Shown: in pieces, positions 9,268 to 18,455 of the stretch
Numbering within the stretch: the first letter of the stretch is position 1
Layout of the letters: every line of letters begins with the position of its first letter
NCBI GenBank assembly: GCA_020650975.1
Contig: JAIPMN010078925.1
Location: 1-22,076 of the forward strand
Reading direction: 5' to 3'
From: Apostichopus californicus
Lineage: Eukaryota; Echinodermata; Holothuroidea; Aspidochirotida; Stichopodidae
Length of the DNA stretch: 22,076 nt
Notes under the pieces: generated by a model
Seen by the model: the letters and a program-made list of their open reading frames with translations, nothing else
Database searches by the model: none
What the model was told of the DNA's origin: nothing
Position numbers and translations under genes: made by a program

Positions 9268-9354
9268 GTATTAGTATCTTTAATTATGTATTCTTATATC
9301 TTTACTTATTCAGAATCTATTACCAGTTCATATGTTGCTTTTTTTCAGTTTTGT
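9268..9354 (+). repeat. direct repeat copy 2 (about 87 bp)
   Basis: Partner of 8923-9010, starting 345 bp downstream in the same orientation. It is diverged by substitutions and small indels, and its end reads CTTTTTTTCAGTT. The overlapping frame of 89 codons (9114-9383) has no support as a gene. Confidence 0.75.
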
Positions 9355-9359
9355 GTTAC

Positions 9360-12300
9360 AATTACATGTTACACTATAATTGATCTGTTATATCGAATTT
9401 GTCTTCCTTAAGAAAACAAAATGGAGGACGTTTTGGTGTATATCGAACTTCAAGACATTTCCAGTTAACATGACGTCATTTACTTAGGTTCCTTTTTTTT
9501 ATTTAGCCTAAATATTTCCTGTAACAGTTTGTTGTTACTAGTAATGACAGTTTATGCATAATTTACATTTACTTACAGCTACCAGTTTTAATTCTTTTAT
9601 TGTTTTTATTTATTTTTGTTGGGTCGGGGTGCTTTGCGCTTTTATTTTTTGCTTTTCCCTTTGTGTATTTTTCATTGTTCATTCTGTAATCTATGGATTT
9701 TAAAGCCCACTGTAAACATAATATGTGGTATGGTTTACGATGACGTGTATATTACGTAATATAATGATCATTACATAACTTATATGTTGTACTTAATCAG
9801 TTAATTTAAAGATAATGATTGGCTTTGTATTGTACTCTCCTTTATCTTATCACTACGCGAGCTAGACGTGTATATTCATTCAGAATTTAGTTATGTATCT
9901 TCCTTAAGTTCCATTACCGCCGATAAAAGACAATCCAGTGACGAGTCTGTTACGTCATGCAATAATAACAAGATAAATGACAATCTGAACAGTTTGTGTA
10001 CTGAAGCTTGGAATTAATGATCGTACTTCTATATATGGTAGGTCTTGTAGTTTACTTATGGTTGAGACCAATAGTAGATCAGCAATCCAATGGAAACATT
10101 TGATCATAGGTTTTATAATTGCAAATTATTTCAGAATATTTTACACAAGGTAAGAATTTCATTAAAATATCGTTATTTTGTTGTTACCACGTCTTTGCAG
10201 TTTCTTACGTTTGGCTTTAATTGCCCAAGCTTTAAGACTCTTGCAAGCAAACAAACAGGTCCTTTCATGTTATCCCCTAGTTTTGCAAACATTATCGTAA
10301 CCATTTCTGATATAATCTTCCGCTAGCAAATTGCTAAGAAAGGAAAATTTAAAATTAACTCTAAATCGCGCTTCATGAATAGTTGTTTTAATTTTTATAT
10401 ATCATATCCGGTATAACACGTTGTTTATAAATGTTTCCGTAATTTGCGATCTTTCTATTGTTCTTTCTTCATTACCTTACCGTTCTTTGGCTATTCGTTG
10501 TTGTTTTTTTTTTTGGCTTTCTTTTACCGTTTTTACCATTCATGTGATTAAACAAAGGTAATGAGAGATCTGGTTGTATAATGAACAAAGATAATGTGAA
10601 AGAATATAGTTGGTTAGCCAAACAGTTCGTATTCGATTAGCTGTTTCGCGTGATTAACTTGTAAAAGTCAATATTTGCTAATCGTTCCGTCATTCTACTA
10701 GAGAGTATTAACACGGACCTTTCACAATGTTTTGTTGTTTTCGTTTCAAAACACCTTACAATGTACCTGTCATACATTACAACATGTCCTCGTTTTGTCA
10801 AAAAAATCAATAATCCCATATTTAGTTTGTTGCAGTCTGGAATTCATTTTGTAGCTTAATTGTACCAAATTTATATGTAACTTGTGACTACAAAAACTAT
10901 CAGGGATAAGTTTGATTTGACAATTTTTACTCTAAGTTTTTATTGTATGAATTGTATGGTGGTTTGAAAGGCCAAGATTTAGACCTACTGTTTCAGTACA
11001 CCACGACATCAAAATAAATATTGTATATTGTTTTCGAGTTTCAGACTTTCAGGAGTTGTCGCGTTGTTGCTTTGCAATAAACTTGACAACACATCAAACA
11101 TATTGACTTAGTCGAGTTGATAAGTCACCCTAACCTGTAAAATCTTGAATAAAGAAATGTCAAAAGTACTTTAGTTTAGACTTATACCCACATGACACCT
11201 TTACAAAGAATATCAAATTGTTTGAATGTCGTGTTATAATATACTAAAGCAGTAAGTCTATAACTTGTTTGTCCCTTCAGAAATGCCGTGAAATCGCGAT
11301 ATCGACGTAAAAAAAATAAATCAAAGTTTCTGTGATCCGTTTCCTTTCTTCGTCTGCTTACTCTACTCTACTCAAATGTTAGTGTTAGCACATGTACTAA
11401 CTTGAAGATGTAATCTAAATATTTGTAATGAACCACAATCTTTTTTCCCAAGCTTGGAGTTATCCTTGAAGATTCTATTAAGTCTATAAGTCTATACACA
11501 AACGTCAATGTCTGTGTAGCCAAGTGTCTTCAATCTGGTTACATGGAGCAGGCTCCTGCAATTATTTCCTAAGTTTTATCCTCGGTATTGGTTTCATGAA
11601 ATTATAGATCCTTGATATGAGGATGCATAACATTTGTATTGTGTGGCCCTATATACATACTTTCATGAGCACTCCGGACTGTTTGGCGTTCCATGTAAAT
11701 GCAAGCGCACATGAATATGTGATGTAACAATTGAGATGGTTGAGGTCATCTTCAACGTCATATTCCCTCAAACCGTAACCAGATGAATTTGTATATTTGT
11801 TATCTTGATTTGGAGGTTAATTACAACCAGTACGAAAGGATAATATGTTACAATTTCGACATTTCAATGTACAATCAACCTAGCTTATTTTGTAAACATA
11901 ACCCATTAAAATTGTTTCGAATAGCAAGCTTTCAAGAAATGGACCAAGTTTGATAAACGATTGTTCCCCTCCTGCATTCAAATGACCTATGATATAGTTT
12001 TTGTTTGTAAAACCTGGTTTCATACAACAGACCAACTGGTTTATCAGTTGATGTCGTTTTGCTTGATGTAACAAAGTTTATATATTTGTTAATAAAATGA
12101 CCAAGTAATAGAGGTGAATCTAGCGGCATGTAGTTTAGTCAGCTATCGTGGAAGATAAGGTAAAGATTTTGAAAACAAGTTCGTCCTACCCCAGGGCCGT
12201 GCCAAACGATGTCCAACAACGTTTAAATTGATGATTAGCATAGTTTAGGTCAGGGCTTTGAGAGACAATAAACCACTGATAAATATCAGTTTGCTCGACG

Positions 12301-14172
12301 GATCTTCCCTCCTCTGGTCACCCCTATACAGTTTGCTTTTTTTTACATATCATGGATTTTATTTTAATGCAGTAAAAGTTCTTCAATTTCACCTGACCTT
12401 TGACAGAAATATTGTAAAGCCGGTTGACATTCGGCTGTTACCGAACATGATGATGGTCAAGTTATGTAAGTTAAAATATAACTTGATGTCATTCAAACCA
12501 AGGTAAACTCTGATAAGCAGTGTTTAACTGCTTCAAAGACTTGTTTGATTTATAATTCAAACGCAGAATATTTAGTGTTTGATCCTGTATCGTTTAATCT
12601 TTATGACTGAGTTTGGCTTATTCCATCCTTCATGGTGTGATTTTGTGGTCTGCAGTAAAAGAGATATATCGTCTCGTTAACAGCATCCTAAGCAAGAGAT
12701 AGTATGGCAGATTGATACAAAGTTTAATGATGGTGTTATGACTCCCATAAACTTTTGTAAGTGTTTACATAGTGATAATAATCGGTAATAATAATTAGGT
12801 GTAATAATAGTCTAGTGTAATGATTGTAAAGTTTTTAACTACTGATAATAATCATTAAATTAAGAAACAAATAAAGCAGAACACACATCAAAGTTCAAAA
12901 ACGAAGATTTTCTCCATTTGTACGAGGGGAGGTATAGTTGGTTTTGTTCGAGAACATTTGACTAAAACTGACTGATCCTAATTTACGCTATTATTCGATG
13001 AGGTAACTTACACTGTTTGTCAACAAATATATGAAGAACACGTACTGAAGTTAAAACGTGTTAAATATGAAACTTCTTACACTAACGCTATAAGGTGTTC
13101 ACGTAATTTGTGATTTAAAACTTATTGATTGATTGGGGAAGGGGGTGGGTGTGAATCTACCAAAAACTAGCATATATGACGCCATGATCAATTGCTGGTG
13201 CGTAAGATATGCATCACCAAATATATCATGGCAACACTGGACTAGAGGGAGAGGAGTGTGGGAGGTTGGCGTGGATAAGTTACATTATTTAGGTTGTACT
13301 GAGGTCACATGTGGTTCAATATCTTACCATGAACATTGCCTTGCCAAAGTCAAATATAAATGAAGCAATTTTAACTTCGATTTATCCGGAATTCATTGTT
13401 TTCCAAGATGAATATATTACGGAAATACGATCCATTTTAAGAGTGAAGCAGGATTGGGATGTGTGTGGAAGGCTAATGTGACCGGAACGATGGTGAAATC
13501 TGATCATGTTTGGTTAGCGTACGGATGAAAATAATTTTAACATTTAATGACATTTTAAGTGGCATTTTTGCGTATAAATTTGTAACTGAAATCTTCCCGA
13601 CCAAGCAACGTAATGTTAACTCCTATGATAATACTATCAATAAATCTAACCATATGACTTTGGCCGTACACCTGCTGATAAGAAATAAACTGTTTGAACC
13701 AATAATGCACGATAAAGTACATTTGTGTTATCTGACACAAATTCAGTGTTATCTTTCTCCTCTTCATTTACAAGCCTTCGCTCTGCATACATTATAACAT
13801 CGTTTAATTATATCTTAGTTTACCTGAACTTACCCTTAAGCAAACGTTACTTTACACATATGTGATGAAGTAGGAGTAAAAGAACAAACTTTTGTTTATC
13901 TACAGAATTTAAACAGGATGACTATCGAAATATTGCTCGTTATTGAACATTGGCATATATGAATACAAACGATTATTCCGGTTAATCAGTCCATAATCTA
14001 GCATTTTGAACGATAAACCTACATTGTCGGTCAACAAACCTTGATTAACAATGATAAACTCCGATTATGAACCGGATCATCGGTCGGATATTCAGATGTA
14101 TAACCTGGAGACCGGCATCGAGTGATAATCCAGCTTTTCGACAGAGTAAAACTAGAATACATAATAAGTGAG
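9360..14172. other. gene desert, no supported gene
   Basis: About 4.8 kb of AT-rich sequence. Chance reading frames of 60-95 codons occur on both strands (for example 10090-10326, 12258-12506, 13133-13363 and 13510-13797), but none shows a recognisable domain or a matched acceptor and donor. Very weak exon-like spots are: five open codons between a TTTCAG and a GTAAGA (10135-10149); and nine codons after a CCCTTCAG (from 11278) that end in TAA just before an AATAAA. A TAATAAT-rich tract lies at 12775-12860. I see no transposase, reverse transcriptase or RNA gene. Confidence 0.5.
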
Positions 14173-14173
14173 T

Positions 14174-14287
14174 TTATTGCACGGTGGGTGGTCTTACACG
14201 TGTTTCAGAAATACTATCGATATACGAGGAACCCCCGGTATGGTTAGCATAACAATACGCGTAAAATCCCATTCTTTGTTCCGAAGA
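14174..14287 (-). CDS. orphan exon candidate, Tyr-rich, poly(A) signal over its stop
   Basis: Read on the - strand, a very good acceptor (TTTTCTTTTCATTCATTCAG) is followed by an open phase-0 frame from 14287. If it splices at the donor CGT|GTAAGA (donor bases 14192-14197) the exon is 14198-14287, exactly 30 codons and phase 0. If it does not splice, it runs seven codons further, VRPPTVQ, to a TAA at 14174-14176. The peptide begins SSEQRMGFYAYCYANHTGG and continues SSYIDSISETR, polar with four tyrosines. The stop overlaps a perfect AATAAA on the same strand. The MS4A-like exon at 21362-21490 also ends in phase 0 on this strand, so this could be an alternative 3' exon of that gene, but more than 7 kb separates them and there is no direct link. 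It may equally belong to an unseen gene or be chance. Confidence 0.35.
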   Translation of the reverse strand, partial: SSEQRMGFYAYCYANHTGGSSYIDSISETRVRPPTVQ

Positions 14288-14772
14288 CTGAATGAATGAA
14301 AAGAAAACTGCAGGTGTCTTTGTGAACATTCCAGGCACAGATGTTCTGTATCTAGTCATACAGTATTGTATCAATGATAGCTTGAATAGGCACGTTGTTT
14401 GTGCATCAAATCCAACTTAAGCAATTGAACGTACGGGGACTGCGGGTGATAGTGTAACCATTTAGTAAAATGTTTTCATCAAATACATTAAAGACACTGC
14501 AACATTCTAATGGTGCTCTACATCCATGGAAATGTTTGTGCAAATTATTCTCGTTGGATCAATAGCCCAGGATTTTACCTTATGATTATTTCGCGATGAT
14601 TTTGTAATCCAAAGTTATGTACCATGAATTCAGGATCAATAGTTTTCAGAGACCTAAACATCTTTTCGAGGGCTGAAGAAATGATTCCTTATGAAGGAGG
14701 ATTTAATTTTTCGAGAGGATCACTTTGGTTTTATACCGGGATACACTATAGCATAACGTTAGTTCTTTTCAG

Positions 14773-14832
14773 ATGGTGAAGTTCGTACGTAATGTTACTC
14801 TTCCTGACTTCGCGAAAGTTTTTGGAGATTAA
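14773..14832 (+). CDS. weak terminal exon candidate
   Basis: A fair acceptor (GTTAGTTCTTTTCAG, ending 14772) is followed by 19 open codons, MVKFVRNVTLPDFAKVFGD, and TAA at 14830-14832. The other two frames close quickly. It could be a terminal exon in phase 0, but no partner exon is visible upstream. It lies about 85 bp before repeat copy A. No family is recognised. Confidence 0.2.
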   Translation: MVKFVRNVTLPDFAKVFGD

Positions 14833-14948
14833 CAGATATTGGATGTCAAAGTATCGTCCCGTTGACCTCTCGTCATCTCATGTGAGTACACATTCTAATG
14901 AAAATCTTTGTTAAAATTGTGGAGTTACGGTGCATCATATATAGGCGC

Positions 14949-15077
14949 ATGCAAATCCATAAAACCGTGATTGATTTATTTTAGTTAAACACTGCACAGT
15001 TTCATTGGCGAAGCCCGACTGCACGACTGCCAGTCGGGAAATGCGATATGTTCAGTTTTCCCGACGCTGTTTATAAC
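14949..15077 (+). promoter_or_regulatory. promoter-like module in repeat copy A
   Basis: ATGCAAAT (14949-14956, perfect POU octamer), ATTGG (15004-15008, inverted CCAAT) and TTTATAA (15070-15076, TATA-like) follow in an order known from octamer-dependent polymerase II promoters. The same elements stand in copy B with similar spacing. An ATG follows the TATA-like box by about 40 nt. Activity is inferred only. Confidence 0.35.
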
Positions 15078-15225
15078 TAGCAACATCATGATCTCAGTCG
15101 GTGTCTTGAACCCATGTACATTGTCAGACTATCCTTGATTTTAGGAATAACGACAGTCAAGTTGCTGCGGGTCGTGACACTTTGCAGTGTGCGGCAGGTT
15201 TCAGTATACCTTTTTTTCTCATCTT

Positions 15226-15270
15226 GGTTTTAGCATGGAGGTAAAAACAGATTTACCTCCATGGTTTTAG
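15226..15270. mobile_element. small perfect-hairpin insertion in copy A
   Basis: Copy A carries about 37 bp absent from copy B: CATGGAGGTAAA (15234-15245), loop AACAGA, TTTACCTCCATG (15252-15263), a perfect 12-bp inverted repeat. It is flanked by the same octamer GGTTTTAG at 15226-15233 and 15263-15270, which looks like a target duplication or a template-switch product. The insertion ends the small reading frame that is open here in copy B. Confidence 0.7.
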
Positions 15271-15997
15271 AAGGTCATATTAAGAAACAATTGAAATTAG
15301 AGATAAAAGCAACCTCTTCCCAGAGGTTAAGAGCCGTGTGTATTAATATTAAAGAGAAAACTGATATGGAGTAAGAATACAGTAATATTCCACTGACACT
15401 GGTTGCTAAAGTTCCCTTCTCAGTACTTTATGACATTGTTTACATGTGGTAATTATATCCCCTTCTTGCTTTAAGTCAGCCAGACACACACTGTATGACT
15501 GATCCTTACTCGATCGTCTCGCACACTGCCCGACTAGACACGATTTTCCACGTAACGACAGTCGGGTTGCATCGAGTTGTGTTCAGTCGTGTAATTTGCG
15601 GCGAGCTCGAAACTAAAAATAACCAATCACGGGTTAATACATTTGCATGTGGGCCAGACCGGGGGTGGGTGGGGTGGCAAGTGGGCCAATTGGCATGGGC
15701 CTATTACGTTTGAGAGGGTCTATTCCCTCTGCGACAGGCAATTGGGAACCCTTTTGTAAAGAATATTGATATTAAAGACCGCCAAGGGGGGTGCTTTAGC
15801 ACAAACGTTTACTATCATATTTAAAATCTACAATATATAAACAGTTGGTTTAAGAAGTGTTGGTTAAAATCAATAAACCCTCTCACCCGTTTATATTTTC
15901 ACTTTACTTACAATACTTTCTTATGAAAACATGACACCACTATCTCCTTCAGTCTTCATATGTAACTGTGTCGCTTTCTTACCATTAATGTGGCAAG

Positions 15998-16084
15998 ATA
16001 GTAGTAGACAAAGGGAATGAGACGGTCCCCGCTTTTGAAAGCGGGATAGGGCGGGACTATGTTTCTGGTCCCAATTATGTGTGA
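15998..16084 (+). CDS. possible terminal exon, Tyr-containing tail
   Basis: After a moderate acceptor (GTCGCTTTCTTACC...GGCAAG, ending 15997) 28 codons are open: IVVDKGNETVPAFESGIGRD, then YVSGPNYV, then TGA at 16082-16084. The peptide is well balanced and resembles the end of a signalling tail with two tyrosines (DYVSG, PNYV). Base composition is richer in G+C than the surroundings. Against it, the acceptor is only fair, no upstream partner exon is seen, and the opposite strand is also open across this stretch (15921-16154). The DNA also holds the hairpin CCGCTTT-TG-AAAGCGG. It lies in the unique sequence between repeat copies A and B. Confidence 0.25.
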   Translation: MVVDKGNETVPAFESGIGRDYVSGPNYV

Positions 16085-16288
16085 GCAGGAATGTGCTCTT
16101 CATCTTTGCTGGATTACTCGCTTGGATTCTTTGAATCAGCATGATGAGTGCCAAGCAACCGATATTTTAGTTTCATATGCCTATAACTTATAATTCTTAA
16201 AATATGTTGGATATTGCAGTTGCATACCATTGACAATATCATTATTATCCCAAAAGCTTTAAATTGCTGCTATTGTTTAACCTATCAG

Positions 16289-16508
16289 CTCACAAATTGT
16301 CACAACGGACGCAAGAACAACTGAAGTTACTTTTGACCTGATGTGTGAAAGTTATTATAAAATCAAATACGTAATTATAAGTCTTCTTTCTGTTTTTAAT
16401 GTTTCTCTTATAATCATAGGGTTTACCTTATCATGTAATGTAATGGGGATGAAATATTGCACCGATTTCCACAATTTGTGCAAAGACGATACTACAATTG
16501 TTGCCAAG
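16289..16508 (+). CDS. exon-like frame with one membrane helix, gene fragment
   Basis: An acceptor with a fair tract (CTATTGTTTAACCTATCAG, ending 16288) opens into a frame with no stop until 16533-16535, and a donor-like AAG|GTGATA falls at 16509. The start phase leaves one base before the first whole codon. The peptide has a polar N-part (SQIVTTDARTTEVTFD), a membrane helix (YVIISLLSVFNVSLIIIGFT), then a Cys-containing loop (SCNVMGMKYCTDFHNLCKDD) and the beginning of another hydrophobic stretch (IVAKVILLAALK). That layout suits the first helix and outer loop of a small multi-span membrane protein. The frame stops four bases before repeat copy B begins, so an ancestral exon could have been cut by the repeat. 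In AT-rich DNA a hydrophobic frame can be chance, and the antisense strand is open too. Confidence 0.3.
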
Positions 16509-16538
16509 GTGATACTCCTTGCGGCATTGAAGTGAAAC

Positions 16539-17456
16539 ATTGTGGAGTTAGGGTGCATCATATTTGGGTGCATGCAAATCTATGAAACCGTGATTGGTTT
16601 ATTTTAGTTAAACACTGCACAGTTTCATTGGTGAAGCCCGACTGCACGACTGCCAGTCGGGAAATGCTCTATGTTCAGTTTTCCCGACGCTATTTATAAC
16701 TAGCAACATCATGATCTCAGTCGGTGTCTTGAACCCATGAACACTGTCAGCTTATCATTGATTTTAGGAATAACGACAGTCAAGTTGCTGCGGGTCGTGA
16801 CATTTTGCAGTGTGCAGCAGGTTTCAGTACACAATTTCTTTTTCATCTGGGTAGAAGGAAATATTAAGAAACAATTGAAATTAGAGACAAAAGCAACCTC
16901 TCCCCAGAGGTTAAGAGCCGTGCATATTAATATTAAAGAGAAAAGGAATATGCAGTAAGAATACAATAATAGTCAACACTGCTTTCTAAAGTTTCCTTAT
17001 CAATACTTTATGACATTGTTTACAGGTGGTAATTATATCCCCTTCTTGCTTTAAGTCAGCCAGACACACACTGTATGACTGATCCTTACTCGATCGTCTC
17101 GCACACTGTCCGACTAGACACGATTTTCCACGTAACGACAGTCGGGTTGCATCGGGTTGTGTTCAGTCGTGTAATTTGCGGCGAGCTCGACACTAAATAT
17201 AACCAATCAAGGGTTAATACATTGTATGTGGGCCAGATCGGGGGTGGGGTGGGTGTTGTGGCAAGCGGGCCAGTTGGCATGGGCCTATGACGTTTGAGAG
17301 GGCATATTTCCTCTTCGAGAGGCAATTGGGGACCCTTTTGAAAAAATATTGATATATTTAAGGCCGTCAAGGGGATGCTTTAGCACAAACGTTTACTATC
17401 ATATTGTGAAATCTACACTCTAAACACAGTAGGTTTAAAAAGTGTTGGTTAAAATC
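16539..17456 (+). repeat. dispersed repeat copy B, about 0.92 kb
   Basis: The second copy of the repeat at 14916-15871, same orientation, starting 1623 bp downstream. It lacks the small hairpin insertion of copy A. A 73-codon frame (16737-16958, starting MNTVSLSLILGITTVKLLRV) is open here and follows the promoter-like module, but differences from copy A in its first 30 codons fall on all three codon positions, which argues against selection on the protein. Copies A and B could in principle be long terminal repeats around the 667 bp between them, but no primer-binding site, clean TG...CA ends or retroelement frames are seen. Confidence 0.85.
16572..16699 (+). promoter_or_regulatory. promoter-like module in repeat copy B
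   Basis: ATGCAAAT (16572-16579), ATTGG at 16593-16597 and 16627-16631, and TTTATAA (16693-16699). The module is conserved with copy A while parts of the surroundings vary, and it carries one extra inverted CCAAT box. ATG 16737 lies 38 nt past the TATA-like box. Confidence 0.35.
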
Positions 17457-18375
17457 TAAAATGCCCAACTGTAGTAAAAACATTGACCAACAAATTGGTA
17501 ATACGGTGTACCCAACCCGTTGTGTAAGCGAAACAAATGCTCGACGGTTTTGCCCAGGTTCGTTGGAACCCGTATCAAACCCGTATCAATTTCGCGCTAA
17601 CAAGTATATTACGCCACACTTTTTGCTCAGTCTAATCGATCGATCTGGCGGATTCCTTCGTACGAAAATCGCCGCAAGCAGGCGAATCTGTCAGATACAA
17701 CTAAGAAATCTTCCAAAAAACATCTAACTATAGAAGATAACGAGTCAAAGTAATGCTAGATCAATGGGTATGAGTGACCTTAAGTGAGTGTATAACGGTA
17801 ATGATCACGTGACAGAAGGATGTGCGCGTTAGCTGCACTCCACGTGTGCTCTGACTTTGCAACATATTTTGACAAGCACCAGACAGATCTCAAGGATTAA
17901 TATCCTTCCAAGTGTTCTGGATAACATCAAAGACTTGTTTGATGTAGTTTTCTGATCTATTTCTTGCTGAATATGCCATCTTTTCCAACATTTCTACTTT
18001 CTGGATTGATATTGATACAATTTGTATCATGGAGAGTTTCTACCTATAGTAGTGTTGTACCACAGCTTATCAAATACAAGTACTTGTTTTAATGTACGAA
18101 GCTTACCATAAGCATTCGCCAACTTAAATCTCGGACGTACTCCTGCTACAACCTTCACGCAGACAGCTTAGATTTAAATGCATAGGCTAATAAGTACCTC
18201 AGTACTAGACCTAAGTAAGTCTATGCCTACTGTAAGTCATAGCAAGACCTAGACTTTCGCTAAATCTCGGGCGCTTCTAAGTTCAAGCAAATGCAAAAGA
18301 TTGTGATTTACGGTAACTTCTGAGTGCGAACCTATCGAAGGCACATATCTATTAGGATTAGTTTAAGGCCTATTT
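17457..18375. other. unassigned stretch after copy B
   Basis: An 88-codon frame runs from the ATG at 17461 to 17727, starting MPNCSKNIDQQIGNTVYPTR, with a somewhat higher G+C content and a tandem AACCCGTATCA. It has no recognisable motif, starts directly at the repeat edge, and overlaps a perfect 10-bp palindrome TTCGTACGAA near 17658. I do not call it a gene. The rest (17730-18375) holds nothing I can name. Confidence 0.4.
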
Positions 18376-18455
18376 GATGATATCAGCAATTAATTGTTGA
18401 TATCAACAAATTCTTTGCTGATATCACCAAATAATTGTTGATATCATCAAATATC
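18376..18455. repeat. 20-bp tandem repeat forming an 80-bp symmetric hairpin
   Basis: Four GATATCA cores spaced 20, 21 and 20 bp apart (18379, 18399, 18420, 18440), each followed by CAA and an A/T tract. The block is also a near-palindrome: it opens TTTGATGATATCAGCAA and closes TTGTTGATATCATCAAA. Confidence 0.85.

Larger units (their letters stand above)
14916..15871 (+). repeat. dispersed repeat copy A, about 0.96 kb
   Basis: Matches copy B (16539-17456) in the same orientation over its whole length, roughly 90% by eye. Sequence before and after the two copies does not match, so this is a dispersed element, not a simple tandem duplication. Notable parts: an octamer/CCAAT/TATA-like module near the start; CCCGACTG...CAGTCGGG, a perfect 8-bp inverted repeat (15015-15039); and an internal diverged duplication (TAACGACAGTC-GTTGC near 15148 and again near 15555). 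No terminal inverted repeats and no transposase frame are seen. The reading frames inside (for example 15495-15713) shift between copies. It differs from copy B chiefly by a small hairpin insertion. Confidence 0.85.

Noticed and set aside
10135-10149. 15-nt micro-exon NILHK between TTTCAG and GTAAGA
   Set aside because: Too short to distinguish from chance with no neighbouring exons.
13133-13363. 76-codon frame with several Cys and Trp (YDAMINCWCVRYASPN)
   Set aside because: It looked domain-like at first, but I could match it to no family and found no acceptor/donor pair; treated as chance.
15495-15713. Frames starting MTDPYSIVSHT in both repeat copies (also 17075-17290)
   Set aside because: The common start reflects the DNA repeat; the frames diverge through indels in the G-rich part and have no family features.
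16737-16958. 73-codon frame in repeat copy B behind a promoter-like module, starting with a signal-peptide-like stretch
   Set aside because: Compared with copy A, changes fall on all three codon positions and copy A's frame is cut by an insertion; no sign of protein selection.
14916-17456. LTR retrotransposon with copies A and B as terminal repeats
   Set aside because: Clean TG...CA ends, primer-binding site, polypurine tract and gag/pol frames were not found in the 667 bp between the copies; only a loose TAAAA match at the outer edges.
17461-17727. 88-codon + strand frame beginning at the edge of repeat copy B
   Set aside because: No recognisable motif, splice partner or codon signal, and it contains small palindromes and a tandem 11-mer; more likely repeat-derived.
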